Part shown: positions 1 through 12,054 of the stretch, piece by piece
Position numbering within the stretch: position 1 is the stretch's first letter
Layout: every line of letters starts with the position of its first letter
Assembly: GCA_026260175.1 (NCBI GenBank)
Contig: JAKCWW010002379.1
Span: 4,623 to 58,161, forward strand
DNA length: 53,539 nucleotides
Source of the DNA: Reticulitermes lucifugus
Taxonomy: Eukaryota; Arthropoda; Insecta; Blattodea; Rhinotermitidae
Reading direction: 5' to 3'
Program-made: the position numbers and the translations under genes
The notes under the pieces: generated by a model
The model's input: the letters and a program-made list of their open reading frames with translations, nothing else
What the model was told of the DNA's origin: nothing
Database searches by the model: none

Positions 1-49
1 CCCATATTCAATAATTCCCCCTTCATTCAAAGGCATGATGACCTCTACA

Positions 50-330
50 GTTGATACAATGTCACCAACCATTGCACTCAACAGGTTGGCACTCCTGACT
101 TGCATTTGTGAGGTCCCATATTTAAATCACTGTCCAGAGATCAGCTATTCTGACAGGATGCATGTGGTTTTCCTCAGTCCTTCCAGACACAAGACAGAAC
201 AATACCTTCAATCACGCCACAACTACTTCCTCCTACATTCTTTCCAATGCATTATACACTAATCACCCTACTATTCAATGCTAGTTAATCTGAGCTACTG
301 ACAGCATGTTAAATACCACAAGAACAGATA
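50..330 (+). repeat. SINE-like repeat, family 2
   Basis: TTTTCCTCAGTCCTTCCAGA, CACAAGACAGAACAATACC, a Thr/Ser-rich tail and CTGAGCTACTGACAGCATG align with 16320-16560. Only two copies are seen here. The head may be tRNA-derived (CATATTTAAATCACTG lies where a B box would be), but it is too decayed to say. Confidence 0.5.
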
Positions 331-590
331 CAAGTACTATAAAAATAACAATGCCAAGTAATGGCAAGGTTTTCAGGGAGTGAAAAAGGTATAACGAATA
401 TGACAGTTTTGTTGCAATAAGCTTTCAGGCACTGGTGATCATGTTATAGAACTGTGAAATGGAAATGAAAGATGGTTTCCTTGGAAATATCATTCAATTT
501 CATTATGGAAAATCACATTCTTTTGATACACTGTCAGATATTTAACATGGAAGTTACTGTAAATATACAGGCCAAGTCCCTTCATTAATT

Positions 591-624
591 AAANAAAAAA
601 AAAAAAAAAATATATATATATATA
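591..624. repeat. Poly-A then (TA)n, with one ambiguous base
   Basis: An A-run containing one N (position 594) leads into TATATATATATATATA. It could be the tail of a retrotransposed copy, but no body was recognised beside it. Confidence 0.8.
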
Positions 625-2079
625 GAATCAAAATTCACCAAAAACTGTTGTATTTAATCAATTCAAATTCAGAAAAAAAAAACCCCCTTGGCTCTGAAAT
701 TATATCACCCTTGCCAATGCCCATTATACACTCCCACAGGACATAATTAATGATCTGTCACATAGAAAGTCTGCAATACCATCTTGGTCCCGTTAAAACA
801 TTGTGGTATAAATGTTAGACCCCTCTTGTTTTACTTTCATTGGGAGGGGGGGGGGGAACATAAACTCAGAAACCTTTTTTGATATAATATAATTATTTAT
901 CAAGTCATTGGCCAATTTACATGTATCTGAACCCCTGACCTCAATAACTTGGAAGTTCTATGCTTTAGATTTATCATGTTCACATGAATTTACTGTTATG
1001 AAAAAAGCATTAACTAATCAGCCATATTACTGTGTTATACTGGCAACACCACTAATTATAGCATTATTATTATCATAAGCTTATTACAGCAACGTAGCAA
1101 ATTAGTTCTACTGCTCTTCCATGTCACGCAACAAGTTACTTATGGAAGTTAAGAAGTGATAACATATAACTGCATTATTACAAGTGCATCTACCACATAG
1201 CAAAAGGCAGCACAGAATTACCTGTTTAACCACGCTGCTGCTTTTCAACTTCAGAGAACTTCATGTGCACCATCCACTACATCTACAGCTTATTTCTATC
1301 ACATCAAGCAAAAACATGCTACTTCTGATAATTTAGAGGTCACACAATACTTTGTTTCTTGTAATAATAAGAACAGCAAATCTACTTTAACATAAATCCT
1401 CTGTACTCTAACACGTTACCTAAAAATTAACATTGTCTGGACATACTCTGATACCTTGGTCATTACACTTTTGGCCAACTAAGGTTAAGTGGCTGGTGCG
1501 CATTACAGCTCCGTTACATAGGAGATGACGGAAGCGTAGGGTTTGATTCTCTGTAGAGTTACTCAGATTCCTTCATTTTCATCACATCAAGCACAGCCGC
1601 TTTTGAGGCCCAGTCACACACAACAGCTGTCAAGAAACTGGCTGGACTGAGGTTATCAGATATGATGTTCTCATAGTGATGTTATCTGTCACGTGGTAAA
1701 TATTACAGATATTTCGAACAACCACAGTACCAGCTGACATGGCATAATGACCCAAAAGACTTGAATCTTCTGAACTTAGTTCCATTCCCTGTAGGGTGAT
1801 TGAGGTCGTCGTCTTTCCTACACATCCAGAACCTATCCAGGTCCAAAAACCTGCCTATACACTGACAATGGAGGTTCTTTCATGAAACAAAGAAGTGGCC
1901 GAACATAAAACTTGCAATTCACTTTCCTGACAAAAATGAGCAGAGCTTTATAAATCAAGTGGGCTCAGAGAAAATAACAAGGCAAACTTAAACTGACATT
2001 TATCATAATAATAAAAGTTTTAAATTCCTTGTTGGAGCTGGGACAGCACATTCATTACAGTGACTACACTACAGGTTGG

Positions 2080-2270
2080 AAATAAGGGACTTGGGGCTCA
2101 ATACAAGGCAGGGGCAGAGATTTTTCTCTTTTCCACATTTTTCAGACCAGACCTGGGGCCGACGCAGCCTCCTATTCAATGGTTAACAACAAGCTCCTTC
2201 CCTGGGGATAAAGCAGCGAGGATGTGACCACTCACCTCCATCTCATGTCAACGTATATTTAAGATTCCAG
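2080..2270 (+). repeat. SINE family 1, decayed
   Basis: CCAGACCTGGGGCC, GCAGCCTCCTATTCAATGG, CTCCTTCCCTGGGGATAAA and GACCACTCACCTCCATCTC match the body of the better copies at 47.0 and 22.0 kb. Confidence 0.7.
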
Positions 2271-2299
2271 ATTTTCACAGTGGTGAAAATTTAGCATGT

Positions 2300-2455
2300 G
2301 GCCCCCTGGGTCATGACACCATATAGTCCGGCAGGTGGTTACCAATATCTCAGACAAATCTACCACCTCCATCTTCAAGGGAAAAGATGGAGGTACCAGG
2401 TTCCCTACAGACACTGGTAACCACCCTCAAGACTACATACACCATTAACCCAGAA
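2300..2455. mobile_element. Palindromic MITE, family A, decayed
   Basis: The arms GTTACCAATATCTC / CACTGGTAACC and ACCTCCATCTTC / GATGGAGGT face each other around a tiny loop near 2375. The outer part CATGACACCATATAG matches the GTGACGCCGTGTAG end of better copies, with CpGs lost. Confidence 0.6.
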
Positions 2456-3954
2456 GCCCAAAATCCAAACTGGTAACTTGGCATGATCATCATGGCACTG
2501 AAGGTTTCCTCCTCTATTATTCAACACACTGTCACCAATGATACCTACATGGTGACCATAATGTGGAAACGATTGTTGCATTTAGCTACTTCTGTCGGTC
2601 ACACCCTGCTTGCCATGGTTACCACTGTTGCTGTGTTCTCTGTGAGGTACATGTTGATGCAAAAGAAACAACTGTGTATGAAGCATGGTTGCCATGGTTG
2701 CTGGGTGTTATCTCTGTGACATATGCAATGAGGCAGAAGAAAAAGTTCAGCACTGAGCATACAATAAAATGTAGTGGATCCAGATGGCATCATTCCAACA
2801 AATGAGAATAACACTTGGTTTGTGCCCTAAGAATAAAGAATGGCCAATAAAAGAGGCTGCAGAGTACTGCACAGATGTTATGGCAGCTTGTCATATGATG
2901 GGTTACCAAGTGTGTTCCAGTATGTGCTGAGGAATGAAAACAGTTCACCATTGAGCTTGGTGTGACTCATGAAGGATGAAGACAATCATAGTATGGTACC
3001 AAAGAAAAAGTTATATCTATAGTAAACCTGTTACCACAACATGGAGAATCATCTGGTGTGTGTACTGTTTAAAGATTAAAAAGCACATTACACAGTCATA
3101 TTTAAGTGATAATACTTGGTGGATAACCTTCATGAATATCAAAATTGTGTAAAAATTGAAAGTGGAAATTAAAAATGGCCATATTCAAGTGATGATTAGG
3201 ATTGTATTCAATAGGTCTGTTGTTTGTGTAAATGCATCACTAATAGAAGGTGGTTACAATAACTCATAATCAATTATGCTAATAATAAAGAAAGGATCAA
3301 TCATAGTGGTCAACATAATCACCAAAGTGATGATAAACTGCATGTTGAGATTAGTGGATCTCAAATCTATGATTCATTGAGACAGACCCAAAATGCAAAA
3401 AGAGATGCTGGCACCAATTACAAAAAGAAAATTAAATACTTCAGGAGGCAGCATCACAACATGAATAACATCCAGAAAATGTAACAAAATGGCACAAATT
3501 TGGCAGAAATATGAGACACTTGAAGGGGCAGCTTCAAGACATGCACAACATATGGAAGCAGTGAGACAATGGTGTCATTCGCAGGAAGAAAAAGAGGGTC
3601 TTAAAAAGACAAATTCTCATTGAGCACAAGTATGTTGATCCCGTGCAAGAGCTTCCATTTTTATTCAAAACAACGATGCATTTGTTCAAAACTGGGCGGA
3701 GGTTAGCTGCTATGGAGAAACAAATACCAAGTGTCAGTATATTATGGCATGTGAATACTATGGCAACCTGTCATATGATGAGCATTTGGCTAGTAGTAAC
3801 ACAATTACATTACAGGCACGTTATGAAACTCTGCATGGTACAGAATACCCAAAAGCCTCTAGCAAAAGTACCAAATGTTGACTGTTCCATTCAATGCCAT
3901 ACTTGATACTGGCAATGCATTATGTACCAGGCAAGCAAGTGAAGCAGGCCAGAA

Positions 3955-4045
3955 AGCCTAAACCCTCTAACCAAACATAAACTCAACTAACTTAATGTAA
4001 CAAAACTTAACATAACCAAATCTAAGCAAATCAAACCTTTTCTGC
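3955..4045. repeat. Degenerate AACCTAAC-like tract
   Basis: CTAACC, CTCAACTAACTTAA, AACTTAACATAACC and similar pentamer-like units recur with mismatches. It resembles the decayed CCTAA-type repeats common in insect genomes. A minor interstitial telomere-like relic is possible but unproved. Confidence 0.4.
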
Positions 4046-4159
4046 ATTAATATCACTACTTTCATTCCACCAGGACTTTGGAAGTAGCAATGTTTGGTCA
4101 TCTTATACCAACCTCCTATACTTTTTAGTTACAGATTATCACCTCATTTATCTTTACAA

Positions 4160-4185
4160 ATAATAATAATAATAATAATAATAAA
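4160..4185. repeat. (AAT)n microsatellite
   Basis: About eight AAT units in AT-rich DNA. Confidence 0.9.
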
Positions 4186-4533
4186 TGATGTGTGATCTAC
4201 AGAATGCCTAGGAATTATACAGAATACCCATGTAATGCATAAAATAAATAATCAAAACCTGTGAATTTCACAGGTGGAATACAGTAGGGTATGTGTATAA
4301 ATAAAACTGGAGATGGTTTATGGTTATGTACGTAATGTCATTATCATGTTTCTGCCACAGAAAAACACAGTTTACATATATGTACAAGAGTGTCAGTTCA
4401 AAGTTTGAAGACAGGCCATTTGAATGATAACAATGTAATTTAATTTGCTGTTTTAAAATACTAGAGAACCCAGCAAGGGAATCATACACAATGCCTGAAG
4501 TTCACATTTTGCCTATAACATACACCAACATAA

Positions 4534-5223
4534 TCATTTAGATAATGGGAATACGGAAACAGCTTTATTCAACTTATTTCTAAGTTTTTGTTCTTCCAAT
4601 GTTCTTTCTGGTAAACATATTAAGTAGAAGAAAGTACACTGTAAACAAGACACGGACACTTGCATTTTAGAAGTCCACCCCACATCATAAACCAGGCGCA
4701 AACAATGGCAGGATACTGGGGCACACAGCCTAAGTCCAGCAAACAAAAATGTGAAACCAGCTGATAAACACACAACAAAATGTTCTAGGTCATTCAATTT
4801 GCTGACCTGCAGGAAAATCTCTGCAAACTGACACACATATCATGATTCATTCTTCAGTATTACCTGGTCCCAGATGGACAGAGCCTTGCTCCAAATGTGA
4901 ATATCAAGGTCATCCTTGTTCAAGATAGTGGTACCTACAGTGGAAGTCAATTTGCATTTGTTTTCATAAGATATCATTTGTTGAAACTTTTTTCTCTTGA
5001 ATATTAGCACCACATTCAACACCAAGTCTACGCTCCTAGCATTCACTGGGCCTGAGATCATCACACCTGTCATAAGTCTGGTGTTCGTACAGACAATATA
5101 ACACCTAGCGGTGTTGTATTGGGGCAGGGTAAAACACATCAGTGTCATTTGACACACAGTCCTGAAACTTAGTATGCCATCTTTGAAAAGTATACTTCTA
5201 CTAAAGCACCTTTCTGGAAACAA
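4534..5223 (-). other. Two unrecognised minus-strand reading frames
   Basis: Frames of 127 codons (from 5223) and 100 codons (from 4836) follow one another with a 3-base gap. They contain TRLMTGVMISGPVNARSVDL and RTLEEQKLRNKLNKAVSVF. I do not recognise either. The stretch is on the Crtc strand but lacks CRTC character, and splice-like ends were not clear. A decayed mobile element is more likely than a gene. Confidence 0.25.
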
Positions 5224-5739
5224 GACAAAAGAAAAATGAATGGTAATTACATGAAGTGCTGTAGTGTGATCATAATAAATGATAAATCTTCGATATGTGA
5301 GATATGTGTGGCGACACTACAAATGCACCCATTAGTAGTAAAGAGATATTAGAACCTGAAATAACTAACCATCTGAAACCCTAAATGCGCCAAGGCAAGA
5401 ACAAGTGTTTTAAGATTTCTTTCTCATGTGTCTTATCTATTATTGCTCTATCACACTAATGGAAAAGGCTTGTTTAAACTCAGTGAGAAATAATTTGTGT
5501 CATATCTTCTTCCCTCAACCATTTCTTCCTTCCTGTGTTCTGTAGTACATTACAACAAGAATAAAAGTGGCATCCTTGTCCTTCAGATGTTACAACTTCA
5601 AACACATAACTGCTACCTGTGTAAGTACATGCAACTTATGTGTTTCCATTGAAATGGCACAATAATGACACAACATACACTGCCAGTCACAAACCGTCTC
5701 CTGTTTATGTGGGATGAGTGAAAAGTAGTGGCAACACTT

Positions 5740-6640
5740 CCATCAAATGTGCAGAATGGTTTATGGTTTCAAAGCAAACATTTGCACACTGCATAGCTTT
5801 GAGACCACGTTTCAGATGTATGCTATTAGTACCATGCCTGTAAGGCAGTAGACAGCATGTCAACAAGCCACGAATGTCAGCGTCTCAAAACACAGTGACA
5901 TGAGACATGATTTCAAAGTTGGAACAATGCTTCTGGAGCAAAACAGAGGTGACACATGGTCACAGTGTGACAGACTGTTGGCATGGTCTGCAGGAGGGCT
6001 GTGGTGATGATGTGTTACCATACTCAACTGTCACATGATAGGTAAAAAACCTGAGCATGGGCTTGCAAACCCAGAATGGAAAGGCATTCTAGCAAATGGT
6101 GCCATCCAGGCTCTCCATGTCTGAAGAAACTTCACCAGGAACCCAACAGGGTCAAAGTGATGCTGAGCATTGCTAATGATATCACTGGTGTCATCCTCCA
6201 CCACACGGTCTCAAAGGGCTGCACTGTGAATGCAGGGTACTACTAAAAGTTTCTGGAGAATCACCTACATCCAGCAGCGCAACAAATGCATCCTCATTTC
6301 ACTGTAGGTGCTCCATCACTTACACTGCACAGTGCACACTGCCATGTGGCAAGACTGCTGAAAGATTTTTTGGCACAGTGGCAATGGAAAATTCTGGAAC
6401 ACTCTCCTTGTTCTCCAGACATGAGGCCCTGTGACTTTGATTTGCTCCTGAAGATGAAGGAACCCCACCGAGGCAGCAGTTTGGAACTCTGGCAGAGATG
6501 ATGCATGCAGCAGGATGGTCCATCACATATATCAACATGAACTGGTCTGCTGATGGCATCCAATGGCTCCCAGAGATCTGGGACAAGGTCACATGGCAGG
6601 GCATTACAATGAAGGCATATAAATAATGATAGCTTCCAAC
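5740..6640 (+). pseudogene. Mariner-family transposase relic
   Basis: Spread over several frames, the plus strand encodes mariner-like segments: SKGCTVNAGYY near 6210-6245, HPHFTVGAPSLTLH near 6290-6335, LEHSPCSPDMRPCDFDL near 6390-6450, and a tail resembling IWDKV near 6575-6590. PCDFDL carries the third catalytic Asp of the DDE/D triad. The second, usually in a HDNA motif, is replaced in HSAHC, and several stops and frameshifts interrupt the frame. The family cuts and pastes at TA sites. Terminal repeats were not recognised. This copy is inactive. Confidence 0.75.
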
Positions 6641-6785
6641 AGGGAGGGGGAGCCTGTATTTAGATACTACACATGCTGCGACTACTTGTCACTCAGCCAA
6701 TGTATATGCCTATATTCCCTACTATATTCTACCAGATTTCACACACACAAAACCTGAAATGCAAGTGGTATTCCTCAAAACTTAC

Positions 6786-7016
6786 TGCTGTTTGTGTGAG
6801 CTGTGTTGGGCTTTGGGGGCCACCAATGATCAGGTTCTGCAAGTGCTGTGGATACTGTCTCCGCCTTGTACTAGGTGAGTGTCCAGGACTGGGTCCTTGT
6901 GAGTCCTGAGGTGAGCCTCCAAATGAGAACCTACCCATTTGTCGGGAAGACAGACTGGTGGGAGAAAGCGTGGATGGACTAACAGCCTGAGGACTCTGCA
7001 CCAGGAAATCAACCAG
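6786..7016 (-). CDS. Crtc: Crtc Ser/Pro/Gln-rich exon with two possible acceptors
   Basis: The exon encodes a low-complexity Ser/Pro/Gln-rich segment that includes SPQAVSPSTLSPTSLSSRQ, an RRRQYPQHLQ stretch and a tail SPTQLTQTA before GTAAGT. SPSTLSPTSL resembles the segment after the PLPTPLD region in insect and vertebrate CRTC. Two AGs 21 bases apart, before 7016 and before 6995, are both in phase 0. They give 77 or 70 codons, differing by LVDFLVQ. The 6995 site has the better pyrimidine tract (GATTTCCTGGTGCAG). I give the longer form as the outer limit. This part of CRTC is the flexible linker before the transactivation domain. Confidence 0.85.
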
Positions 7017-7944
7017 CTGCATTAACAAGTCATGATTACATGAAATTGAAGTTTACAATACTAACAATTCTTTCACTGAACAGCAATTCTCAATTTTCAC
7101 AAATAATTAAAAAATAATTACAAAGCAAGATATGAGGTATAACAAAGTTTCATTTTAGTTTTTACACTTCTTTCTTTCTGCATATGCTAAACAAACCAAC
7201 TACATAATTTTCTTCGTATGCTGTAAGTTGCTTCGCTTGTCAAGAAATTCCTTGCCTTTTGTGAAACACTGAAGGCCCATTACCAACTTCAAAGAACCCA
7301 CTGCTCAACACTGTATCCTGAAGCACGTGAATCCAGTTCACATCCTAACATTCCAACTTCTTGAAGATTCACTCAGTAGTAACATCCCATATAAGTCTAG
7401 GTCTACCAAACAGTCTCTACCAGTGACCGAAGATATTTATACTTTTCAGATTATCCACAACTAAATATTCAAAACAAAATTCAGCCAAGGACAACTCTTG
7501 ACAATGAATGTAGCCAGGAAAAATTATAGCTTCATAACTGCTACCACTGAAAACATGTGATGTGGATTCATAGCATCGCACTATTAAGACAGAGAACATA
7601 TGACCCCTATGGGACATTAAAATACAAATATAGTACAAAAGCAGTGACAAAATGGCATATGAGAGATACAGATAGGAAAAATGTTCATATATCATAAAAG
7701 GTAAGGTTCTCCTTCTGCTTAATACACCACCATGCCATGAAAGCATAAGGGGAAGTGGAAGTATGTTGGTCATACTGAAAGTCATGAGCATCATGGAATT
7801 ATGAACAAATACCAAACAATATTGCAGTGTGCAATATATGATGACTAGTTCCATTACTGTCAGACACCAGAATATATAGCATGTCACTTGCCTCCAACAC
7901 ACAATTATAAATCAGTGTGAAAAAAATGACTGGTGAGGATATGT

Positions 7945-8945
7945 TGATTTGGCAATGTGCAGCAACAAAATTTCCTCTTATGGAGGAAATCCCCACATTG
8001 GATATTCATGCACGACTTCAACAGGGATATGGAGACACCTGCATGGGCCCTAGCAATGTCAGACAATAGGCGACACACTTTTAAATCAGGAATACAGACA
8101 TCGCTGAGCAGCCCACAGTGGTCACCCACAAACTGCCTATACTGAAACAACGAAAATATCAATGAGCTCATCAGAGAGAACTTACGTGTGACAGTCAGAG
8201 AAATAGCAGGACAGATCAGAACAGGGCACCCTGCAGTCCAGGAGATGGTGGAAAGTTTGGGATACCAGAAAGTTTGTGCCCAGTGGGTTCCTTGCATACT
8301 GACGGAGAAGCACAAACTTCAGCAAAAAAATTTTTCCTCATAGCAGCTGGAGCATCATGACAAGTGGTAAAAGACAGTTTCATCACTTTGATGCAAAAAC
8401 AAAATGACAGAACATGGAATGGCATCACACAACATTACTCAAGCAAAAAAAAAAGCCAAAAACAATGCCCTCAGCCCGTAAGACCATGGGAACTATTTTT
8501 TGGGATGCTGAAGGATGTTGATTGGTTGGGGTTTTGCCACATGGGGAAACCATTGATGCTGTCATTGCCTTCAGATGCTCCAGAAGCTTTTTCATGCACT
8601 GTGTGACAAATGCCCAGGGAACAAAAATATCACCCTGCAACAGGGCATGCAGGAACCCACACTGCTCATGTGTGTGGACAGGATTAAAAAAAATGGCTGT
8701 TGAACTTCTGCTCCAACCACCCTACAGTGTGGGTCTATCCCCCCTTAGACTATCATGGGTTCAAAAAGGATCAGATATAAGGCCAGCACTATGCGACCAA
8801 TGAGGCAGTCCAGGCAGCCGTCAGTGGTTTCTTACGAACAGCTGAAACAGAAATCTACCACAAGAGGATCTCCAGACTTTAGATTGGTGGCAAAAATGAA
8901 TTGATCAGGATAAGGATTTTTAAAGAAGTGAATACAGTGCACAGA
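7945..8945 (+). pseudogene. Second, different mariner-family transposase relic
   Basis: The mariner N-terminal helix-turn-helix region is seen in QQGYGDTCMG (near 8020-8045) and in ENLRVTVREIAGQ and HPAVQEMVESLGYQKV (8175-8275). Next come VPCILTEKHK (near 8290), a WNGITQHYS region (8415-8440), MLKDVDWLGF (near 8505-8535), and ATNEAVQAAVSGFLRTAETE (8795-8855) near the C-terminus. Frameshifts and stops break it in at least six places, and the region expected to hold the second catalytic Asp is damaged. Its sequence differs clearly from the relic at 5.7-6.6 kb, so two mariner lineages invaded this locus. Confidence 0.75.
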
Positions 8946-9059
8946 TTTGACTGATGTGGTGTTCTCCTATTCATACCTTTACTTGATTATGGAATTAATT
9001 TACTCATGACTTTCAGTATGGTCCTTATATAACTCCCTCCACACCATGTACTAGATTTT

Positions 9060-9235
9060 GATTTCAGGCTTCCGCCGCGATGTTGATGAAATCTGTTGTC
9101 TTCTGGGGTATTACGCGGCGTCGTGTGGTAATTGTTTACCGACGTTTCCTGACAACGTATTGGTCCCGAATAGTCGGTAAACAATTACCATACGACGCCG
9201 CGTAATACCCCAGCAGACCGCAGATTTCATGCACT
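9060..9235. mobile_element. Palindromic MITE, family B, CpG-intact copy
   Basis: The left arm runs from GGCTTCCGCCGCGATGTTG through ATTACGCGGCGTCGTG to TTTACCGACGTTTCC. The right arm is the reverse complement, from GTCGGTAAACAATTACC to ACGACGCCGCGTAATACC. It is a foldback element of about 170 bases with no ORF of its own. It keeps its CpGs in otherwise CpG-poor DNA, so the insertion is probably young. Confidence 0.85.
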
Positions 9236-9400
9236 AGATGGTTGTAAGTGGCGAGCTTCACACTGCAACCACTTTACACCCTGGGAAAGAGCCCTGACTA
9301 CCCAGTGGAGAGGAGAGTCTTAATGCTCTGGAAAAGTAAAAATTCACTTGCTCTGCTGGAAACAAACCACTATTCCAATCACCCAGTGTCCAGCCTAGTC
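9228..9400 (-). repeat. SINE family 1, minus copy beside a palindromic MITE
   Basis: GCACTAGATGGTTGTAAGTG, CCCTGGGAAAGAGCCC and ACTACCCAGTGGAGAGGAG are the reverse complement of the family 1 body. It abuts the family B element at 9060-9235. Confidence 0.65.
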
Positions 9401-10260
9401 ATTACACCAAACAAATGTTCATGTATGATATTTATGCAAAAAGTGGTTTCTATGAGGACACAACTGTCAAAGATTTGTGGAGCAGATACTCTCTACTTTT
9501 TTCAAGCAAATAATAAACAAAGAATTCCAGTGTGCATTCTTCCAACAAAACTTTGCTACTGCTCATCCAGCAAGGACACCCATGGACACTTTTGTGTGAA
9601 ACATTTAGGGACAGAATTATTAGTAGTGGTTTGTAGCCAGGATGCTCCCCTGATTTCATTGTGTGTGCGCTTTATTAATGGTGAACCATAATGCAGAAAA
9701 CTGACTGACCAAACCCTGAGACAAGCAAAGAACCTAAATAAAAAATATGCAGGAAAGTTTGGTCTGTTCTCAAAAAATAACCTTGGTGTGTGAATGTAAA
9801 CTTTAACAGGATGCCAAAAATGCATGCACAATGAACAGCATCTCCAAAAACAGTTAGAATCTGGGTATTATTTGTAATGTGTCTGTACCATAGGTCTGTC
9901 TGTTCTGCTAACAGTCCTAATCTGTAGGTGTCCCACTTGCTACAAGTGTCTGACTCCTCCTCACAGGTTCAATGATTTGTGGGGTGCTCACACTTTTTAT
10001 GTATGGTTTATTTAACAATGCTTCCAGTGTCTGGGCCAGGATTTGAGTCAGAACCTCCAAATACAAAGCAGGAGTTCTAATAACTCAATCACAATTTGGG
10101 GGTGGGGTCAGGGGGGCAGGTGGGCATTCACAGAAATCTCACCATATGTATATTGTACACACCTCTTATCCAAATAACAAACACAACAAAAAAAAAGATA
10201 AACAATAAGCCTGTGATTTATTATAAAATAAGACACGGCTCATAACAGGGCTACACTTAC

Positions 10261-10411
10261 CGTACTGTATGGGGAGCTGCTTGGATCCTCTTGGTCCAAA
10301 GGTGTAGGCAGAGGTGGTGGAAAGTGGAAACTGGTGAGGTCAGGTAGTGAGCCAGTATTGTTGCCAATGGGAATCTGCACTGTACCAGGCTCCTGTTGAG
10401 ATGGATAGATG
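10261..10411 (-). CDS. Crtc: Crtc exon with the NTGSLPDL motif
   Basis: The 151-base exon follows TTACCTTCCTTGCAG and ends at ACG before GTAAGT. After completing the split Asn codon it reads 50 codons, IYPSQQEPGTVQIPIG then NNTGSLPDLTSFHFPPPLPT and PLDQEDPSSSPYST. NTGSLPDLT matches the region of CRTC2 Ser307 (a SIK site, with Leu at +4), and FPPPLPTPLD is a conserved proline-rich stretch of the CRTC splicing domain. It ends in phase 0, so it can join the exon at 7016 or 6995 directly. A short serine-rich exon in the 3.2-kb intron that follows cannot be excluded. Confidence 0.95.
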
Positions 10412-10566
10412 CTGCAAGGAAGGTAACACTGTAATGTTCTTTCTGAAGAGACACCTATTCACTCTTCATAAACAAAACAGGGAACCCAGTGTATGAACCT
10501 AAAGAGTGAACCTTGTACAAAATGATAAATTGCACAACATAGAAACAATACTGCAAAACAAACTGG

Positions 10567-10600
10567 ACACACACACACACACACACACACATACACACAC
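10567..10600. repeat. (AC)n microsatellite
   Basis: AC units with one AT interruption, inside the intron 10412-11161. Confidence 0.95.
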
Positions 10601-10798
10601 AATATTTGAATGGACAAAATTCCAACAATACTCCCATTTCTAAACCAATGAATGGCCCAATAATATTCCAACTAAATTTCAGCTGTGAGTCATACATCAA
10701 TCCGCATAAAAACATTTACCAAAATTCAAAAGTCATTCTTTCCACACAATGTACAGTCCCTTATTCTGGTGGTATGTAATGGTATGTAGCACCAGCAC

Positions 10799-10800
<2 letters not shown>

Positions 10801-10837
<37 letters not shown>

Positions 10838-10844
10838 TATATAA
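10801..10844. repeat. (TA)n microsatellite
   Basis: TA units with a single C, inside the same 750-base intron as the AC run. Confidence 0.95.
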
Positions 10845-11161
10845 AGCTCTTGAAAATGAACAACATTCCTGGAAAACAGTAACATACTGATTGACATACG
10901 AAATATATTTTGAATGGAACATTATAATGCAGTATACAGCATGATAAGGAAAATGTACACCCATAGAACCACCACTTTTAAGAATTTAAATTTAAAAAAT
11001 AAAGAAAAGAGAATTGAGGAAGAGAAAAAAAACAGATGATGCACCCTGTATCAGAATGTGACCCTAATTAATGCAATGGTAGTCAGCAGCACTCTACTGA
11101 AGGCACAAAACACAAGACTCCTTCATTCATTATTCTAGTAAATTGCATATTACAAACATAC

Positions 11162-11285
11162 TTAATTCCTGGTACCCTTGGTACCTCACAGCATGACTTG
11201 GGTCTACCATCGGAAGATGCAATCAACTGCTTTCTGTTAGGGTCAATGTCACCTAACCCTATTCCTAACAACTGTCCATCAGTCA
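11162..11285 (-). CDS. Crtc: Crtc exon with the RPKSCCEVP phospho-site motif
   Basis: The 124-base exon follows a TGTGTTTCAG acceptor and ends at a GTATGT donor. Phase 1 in and phase 2 out match both neighbours. It encodes VTDGQLLGIGLGDIDPNRKQ in its first half and GRPKSCCEVPRVPGI at its end. The last two bases join the C of the next exon to make Asn, giving the conserved PGIN-IYPS junction. RPKSC corresponds to CRTC2 Ser275, a MARK-family site in mammals. VTDGQLLGIGL is, from memory, typical of insect CRTC orthologues. Confidence 0.94.
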
Positions 11286-12054
11286 CTGAAACACAGACAA
11301 AAAACATTTATAAATATAAGGAAACAATATAGAATTTGAAACTTTCACACTGACTGTATGCTGTGAAGCCTTGTCACGTTATCAGCCATGCGATAATGGA
11401 GTTGGCATCCAGTGGTTGGGACTGTCTCTGCCTCTGTCATCAAGGGTTGAGGTGGTAAGTTGCACAGCTCTCTGCTGTATTTATACATGCTGCTGTCCTT
11501 GAAGCCTGGTGACACTGCTTCAACAACATACAATGAGCACAAAACAATGACAGAAGTGACAGCCATCAACCTGAATTGTCCAGCAGCATAAGCAACAGTC
11601 TGAGTGTGATAAATGATTGCCAGTATCTACTCCTGCTCCCTGAATGATCCATGCTCAGACAGGACACCAGACTTGTACAGAAACAATGTGTGCAAGTAAA
11701 ATAGCTATGTCACTCATGGAGGCACAGAAAGTCTCTGAAATGTTGGATACAAACTCCATTTTTGCATAGCTAAATATCCAAGAAGACTTCACTGCAGGTT
11801 GCATTCTGAGCATTTATAGGTATGGATCTTGTGTTTACATCTGACATTAAGTTTTTTTAAGTTTCTGCTTTTAATTTCTAGAAGGAAGAATGGCTATTTC
11901 TATAAAAGCAAAGTTACTGTTGTATCTAAGCAATACAAGGCTACATGAGCATTGAAGTAAAGCTTCATATGATAAAATCTTAGGTGTTCACCTGCACCCA
12001 TCACACAAGAACATTTTATCATTTTTGGTAGCTGTAAAAGTTCCATGCATTTTT

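Larger units (their letters stand above)
331..4533. other. Unassigned intronic or 3'-side DNA
   Basis: Apart from the family A and SINE copies near 2.1-2.45 kb and the small tandem tracts, I see no gene. At 2480-3950 short phrases recur (GCAACCTGTCATATGATG near 3765 and GCAGCTTGTCATATGATG near 2883), pointing to an unidentified old repeat. The missing C-terminal Crtc exons were sought here and not found. Confidence 0.4.

Noticed and set aside
3955..4045. A true interstitial telomere
   Set aside because: Units are too irregular and no run of three perfect TTAGG/CCTAA repeats exists.
1..6785. C-terminal transactivation exons of Crtc
   Set aside because: No minus-strand segment resembling the acidic C-terminal domain or its end was seen. 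They may be outside the window or too diverged for reading by eye.
7417..7902. 161-codon minus-strand reading frame, hydrophobic
   Set aside because: It has no recognisable domain, overlaps the left side of the mariner relic region, and its hydrophobic look comes from AT-rich DNA.
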